A DNA stretch of 64,000 bases. Source: an uncultured Chiayiivirga sp. GTDB lineage: Bacteria > Pseudomonadota > Gammaproteobacteria > Xanthomonadales > Xanthomonadaceae. Location of the stretch: assembly GCA_934525595.1 (NCBI GenBank), contig CAKSZJ010000002.1, positions 124,001-188,000 of the forward strand, written 5' to 3'. The notes beneath the pieces are model-generated. The model made no database searches, was not told where the DNA came from, and saw only the letters and a program-made list of their open reading frames with translations. The position numbers and the translations under genes were made by a program. This document shows positions 60,842-64,000 of the stretch, piece after piece. Position 1 is the stretch's first letter. Every line of letters begins with the position of its first letter.

Positions 60842-61080
60842 GTTCCGGCTTTGCCGGGCAAATCCTGCCCTGCGCCGTCCACACCGCACGTCAGCGGTGA
60901 ATCCACACACGCGGCCTGCATCCGTTCCGGGGTGCCCTTCGGGGTTCGGCAACGGCGCCGCGTGGAGGCCCAACCCCGGAATCGTGGCACCCGCCGCCTT
61001 TTGCGACCGGACGCCAGGCCCGCACGACGTCCATGACAACCGGCGTGCGGCAAGCGGTTCCACCATCAGGAGTTTCAACC

Positions 61081-61935
61081 ATGTCACAGATCACCATGCG
61101 CCAGATGCTGGAAGCCGGCGTCCATTTCGGCCACCAGACCCGCTACTGGAACCCCAAGATGGCGCCATACATCTTCGGCGCGCGCGGCAAGATCCACATC
61201 ATCAACCTGGAGAAGACGGTTCCGCTGTTCAACGACGCGATGAACTTCATCTCCGGCATGGCGCAGAAGCGCGGCACCATCATGTTCGTCGGCACCAAGC
61301 GTTCGGCCCGCGAGGCCATCGCCGAGGAAGCCACGCGCTGCGGCATGCCCTACGTTTCGGCGCGCTGGCTGGGCGGCATGCTCACCAATTTCCGCACCGT
61401 CAAGCAGTCCGTCGCCCGCCTCAAGGAGCTGGAAGCCGCCGAGACCGACGGCACCTTCACCAAGCTGGTCAAGCATGAAGTGCTGAGCCTGCAGCGCGAG
61501 CGCGAAAAGCTCGAGAAGTCGCTGGGCGGCATCAAGAACATGAACGGCCTGCCCGACGCGCTTTTCGTGGTCGACATCGGCCACGAGAACATCGCGATCG
61601 AGGAAGCCCGCAAGCTCGGCATTCCGGTGGTCGCCGTGGTCGACACCAACTACGACCCGAACCTGGTCGACTACGCCATTCCGGGCAACGACGACGCGAT
61701 CCGCGCCGTGCAGCTGTACGCCCGCGCCGCCGCCGACGCGGTGCTTGAAGGCAAGTCCGCTGCGCCGATCGTGGCATCCGCCGGCGACGACGAGTTCATC
61801 GAGCTCGACGAGCAGGGCAACCCGATCGTCAAGGATGAGGCCGAAGCCAAGAAGGCTCCGCGCCGTGCACCGGCCGCCAAGAAGGCTCCGGCCAAGCGCG
61901 CACCGCGCGCCGACAAGGACGCAGGCGCCGAGTAA
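61081..61935 (+). CDS. rpsB: 30S ribosomal protein S2
   Basis: 284 residues, opening [25 protein letters not shown], with [12 protein letters not shown] and [18 protein letters not shown]. Longer than E. coli S2 (241) by a C-terminal acidic-then-basic tail (about 240-284, [19 protein letters not shown]). It binds the 30S platform and often represses its own leader. CAGGAG precedes the start by ten bases. tsf follows, as in other gammaproteobacteria. Confidence 0.98.
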   Translation: MSQITMRQMLEAGVHFGHQTRYWNPKMAPYIFGARGKIHIINLEKTVPLFNDAMNFISGMAQKRGTIMFVGTKRSAREAIAEEATRCGMPYVSARWLGGMLTNFRTVKQSVARLKELEAAETDGTFTKLVKHEVLSLQREREKLEKSLGGIKNMNGLPDALFVVDIGHENIAIEEARKLGIPVVAVVDTNYDPNLVDYAIPGNDDAIRAVQLYARAAADAVLEGKSAAPIVASAGDDEFIELDEQGNPIVKDEAEAKKAPRRAPAAKKAPAKRAPRADKDAGAE

Positions 61936-62043
61936 CCGGGCGCGCCCCGCGGTCGCCGATCCGAAACGGGCGGCCGCAACTCCCGTGCGCGCGATCGCCC
62001 AGGCGACGCGCGCCCCACGTTTCTGGAACACATCGAGGTAACC

Positions 62044-62922
62044 ATGGAAATCACCGCCGCCCTGGTCAAGGAACTGCGCGAGCGCTCCGGCGCCGGCATG
62101 ATGGAATGCAAGAAGGCGCTGACCGAGCACAACGGCGACATCGACGCCGCGATGGAGCACCTGCGCAAGACCGGCCTGGCCAAGGCCGACAAGAAGGCTG
62201 ACCGCGTGGCCGCCGAAGGCCGCATCGCGATGGCCATCGAAGGCGCTCGGGCCGTGCTGGTCGAAGTCAACTCCGAGACCGACTTCGTGGCCAAGGACGA
62301 AAACTTCGTGCAGTTCGTCGAGACCATCACCCAGGCCGCACTGGCCAACGGCGCCACCGATGCCGAAGCGCTCAAGGCGGTCAAGCTCGCCGACGGCACC
62401 ACGGTCGAGGAAGCCCGCGCCGCGCTGATCGCCAAGGTCGGCGAGAACGTGCAGGTCCGCCGCGTCGCCGCGCTGGCCGGCGGCCAGAACGTGGGCGGCT
62501 ACGTCCACGGTGGCCGCATCGGCGTGCTGGTGGACGTCAAGGGCGGCTCGCCCGAGCTGGCCAAGGGCCTGGCCATGCACATCGCCGCGATGAACCCGCA
62601 GTACCTGACCCCGGCCGACGCACCGGCCGATTTCGTGGCCAAGGAAAAGGAAATCGCGCTCGCCCAGATGAGCGAGAAGGACCGCACCAAGCCCGCGGAG
62701 ATCCAGGAAAAGATGATTTCCGGCAAGCTCAACAAGACGCTTTCCGAAATCAGCCTGACCGGTCAGGCCTATGTGCTCGACAGCGACGTCAGCGTCGCCC
62801 AGGCACTGGCCAAGGAAGGCGCCGAAGTGCTTTCCTTCCAGCGGCTGGTGGTGGGCGAAGGCATCGAGAAGAAGGAAGACGACTTCGCCGCCGAAGTGAT
62901 GAAGCAGGCCGGCCTGGCCTGA
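62044..62922 (+). CDS. tsf: Elongation factor Ts
   Basis: 292 residues. The N-terminal [20 protein letters not shown] and the [10 protein letters not shown] motif define EF-Ts. It exchanges GDP on EF-Tu. It is cotranscribed with rpsB and followed by a terminator. Confidence 0.98.
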   Translation: MEITAALVKELRERSGAGMMECKKALTEHNGDIDAAMEHLRKTGLAKADKKADRVAAEGRIAMAIEGARAVLVEVNSETDFVAKDENFVQFVETITQAALANGATDAEALKAVKLADGTTVEEARAALIAKVGENVQVRRVAALAGGQNVGGYVHGGRIGVLVDVKGGSPELAKGLAMHIAAMNPQYLTPADAPADFVAKEKEIALAQMSEKDRTKPAEIQEKMISGKLNKTLSEISLTGQAYVLDSDVSVAQALAKEGAEVLSFQRLVVGEGIEKKEDDFAAEVMKQAGLA

Positions 62923-62947
62923 GCGTTGCGCAAATCGCCAGACCGGA

Positions 62948-62983
62948 GAAAGCCGCGGGAAACCGCGGCTTTCTTCATTTTCG
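62948..62983 (+). terminator. Rho-independent terminator after tsf
   Basis: An 11-bp stem (62948-62958 with 62963-62973) with a GAAA loop is followed by a T-rich tail to 62983. Confidence 0.85.
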
Positions 62984-63069
62984 AGGGTGGCCGAGGGCGT
63001 ACGCATCGGGCACATGCCCGGCGCAGGGCGGAAGGGCGCGGACACGCCCTTTTCCCCCATCCGACCCGC

Positions 63070-63075
63070 TACAAT
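63070..63075 (+). promoter_or_regulatory. Likely -10 element of pyrH
   Basis: TACAAT 30 bp before the start codon; the -35 is not clear. Confidence 0.45.
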
Positions 63076-63104
63076 TCCCGCGTTTTGTGCCTCCGGAGCC
63101 GACC

Positions 63105-63836
63105 ATGAACGCCCCCGCCGCGCCGAAGTATCGCCGCATCCTCTTGAAACTCAGCGGCGAGGCGCTGATGGGCGCGACCGATTACGGCATCGACCCCGAC
63201 GTACTCGTGCGGCTTGCGCGCGAGATCGTCGAGCTGCAGAACGACGGCGTGGAAGTCGGCCTGGTGATCGGCGGCGGCAACATCTTCCGCGGCGCCGGGC
63301 TGGCCTCGGCCGGAATGGACCGGGTCACCGGCGACCACATGGGCATGCTCGCCACCGTGATGAACGCGCTGGCCATGCAGGATGCGCTGGAAAAGCTCGG
63401 CGCGCGCGCGCGGGTGATGAGCGCGATCAAGATCAACGAAGTCTGCGAGGACTACATCCGCCGGCGCGCCATACGCCACCTGGAAAAGGGCCGCATCGTG
63501 CTGTTCGCCGCCGGCACCGGCAACCCCTTCTTCACCACCGATTCGGCCGCGGCGCTGCGCGCGGTGGAAATCGGCGCCGAACTGCTGCTCAAGGCCACCA
63601 AGGTCGATGGCGTCTACGACGCCGACCCGAAGAAGAAAAAGGACGCGCGCCGCTTCGAGCACCTGTCCTACGACGAAGTCATCTCGCGCGACCTGCAGGT
63701 GATGGACACCGCGGCGATCGCACTGTGCCGCGACTACAACCTGCCGCTGCGCATCTACGACATCACCCGCCCCGGCGATCTCAAGCGCATCGTGCAGGGG
63801 AAGGCCATCGGCACCCTGGTGCACGGGCGCACCTGA
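63105..63836 (+). CDS. pyrH: Uridylate kinase
   Basis: 243 residues. [41 protein letters not shown] and [20 protein letters not shown] are the bacterial UMP kinase motifs. It phosphorylates UMP to UDP. The start at 63105 has CGGAG upstream; a GTG at 63087 would add six residues. frr follows, as usual. Confidence 0.97.
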   Translation: MNAPAAPKYRRILLKLSGEALMGATDYGIDPDVLVRLAREIVELQNDGVEVGLVIGGGNIFRGAGLASAGMDRVTGDHMGMLATVMNALAMQDALEKLGARARVMSAIKINEVCEDYIRRRAIRHLEKGRIVLFAAGTGNPFFTTDSAAALRAVEIGAELLLKATKVDGVYDADPKKKKDARRFEHLSYDEVISRDLQVMDTAAIALCRDYNLPLRIYDITRPGDLKRIVQGKAIGTLVHGRT

Positions 63837-63861
63837 CCTCCGTCCAGGCGTCGATTCCCTG

Positions 63862-63884
63862 CCCGCCATCGCGACGGCGGGTTT
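63862..63884 (+). terminator. Weak hairpin after pyrH
   Basis: CCCGCC (63862-63867) pairs with GGCGGG (63876-63881), with an inner TCGCGA, and only three Ts follow. It may be partial. Confidence 0.4.
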
Positions 63885-63931
63885 CGCCTATACTTCCGGT
63901 TTGCCCATCTCATTCGACCGGAATCCGGCCC

Positions 63932-64000
63932 ATGCTCAACGACATCAAGAACGACACCCAGGCCCGCATGGCCAAGTCCATCGACGCGCTGCGCTTCGAG
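63932..64000 (+). CDS. frr: Ribosome recycling factor, N-terminal part
   Basis: The 23 codons visible (MLNDIKNDTQARMAKSID...) match the start of Frr. The rest lies beyond the window. Frr splits ribosomes after termination with EF-G. The pyrH-frr order supports the call. Confidence 0.92.
   Translation, partial: MLNDIKNDTQARMAKSIDALRFE

Noticed and set aside
61084..63060. Minus-strand 658-codon open frame
   Set aside because: Antisense to rpsB and tsf.

Overview
The window is a high-GC bacterial chromosome segment that looks gammaproteobacterial, most likely Xanthomonadales/Lysobacterales. That placement is an inference from several things: the fused aspartokinase/homoserine dehydrogenase behind a threonine leader peptide; the serC-pheA-aroA and rpsB-tsf-pyrH-frr orders; an rpsB with a Lys/Ala-rich tail; an IPTL-type exosortase substrate; a FecI/FecR/TonB receptor cluster; and GTCGGGG-type intergenic palindromes. 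No rRNA, tRNA or CRISPR was seen.

Layout. 1-10.6 kb is mostly minus-strand housekeeping and envelope genes: the end of gcvP, an ECF sigma factor with two small membrane proteins, a DUF3617 lipoprotein, an IPTL-CTERM surface protein, a secreted M1 aminopeptidase, and a YdbL/YdbH envelope pair. 10.7-21.9 kb is an accessory island. It holds two toxin-antitoxin pairs, a REC-Hpt protein, a tightly coupled plus-strand run (small protein, PP2C phosphatase, second DnaB-type helicase, then a PD-(D/E)XK-like protein), and a minus-strand run headed by a WYL regulator (RNase J-like MBL hydrolase, a protein with an internal duplication, a DEDDh exonuclease, a 100-aa protein). An IS1595-type element with perfect ends and an 8-bp target duplication sits inside the minus-strand run.

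22-47 kb: thr leader and thrA, then aroA, pheA and serC. A PhoP/PhoQ-like two-component system follows with two triple-repeat PepSY-type proteins, an FHA-GGDEF protein, an EamA exporter, murB, pyrD, and an ALDH7 dehydrogenase. Next is a three-gene operon of two secreted sulfatases, each with a dockerin-like tail, and their formylglycine-generating enzyme. A NarL-type regulator and a histidine kinase lie tail to tail beside it.

47-64 kb: a POT peptide transporter, ygfZ, and a succinate dehydrogenase locus carrying both an SDHAF4-like and an SdhE assembly factor. Then comes a secreted cyanophycinase fused to an isoaspartyl peptidase, divergent from an ECF sigma/FecR/TonB-receptor cassette, and finally rpsB-tsf-pyrH-frr.

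The best candidates for something undescribed are the two nucleic-acid-processing gene runs of the island, 12957-16297 and 16366-21903. Third is the secreted cyanophycinase-isoaspartyl peptidase fusion beside its own TonB uptake cassette.
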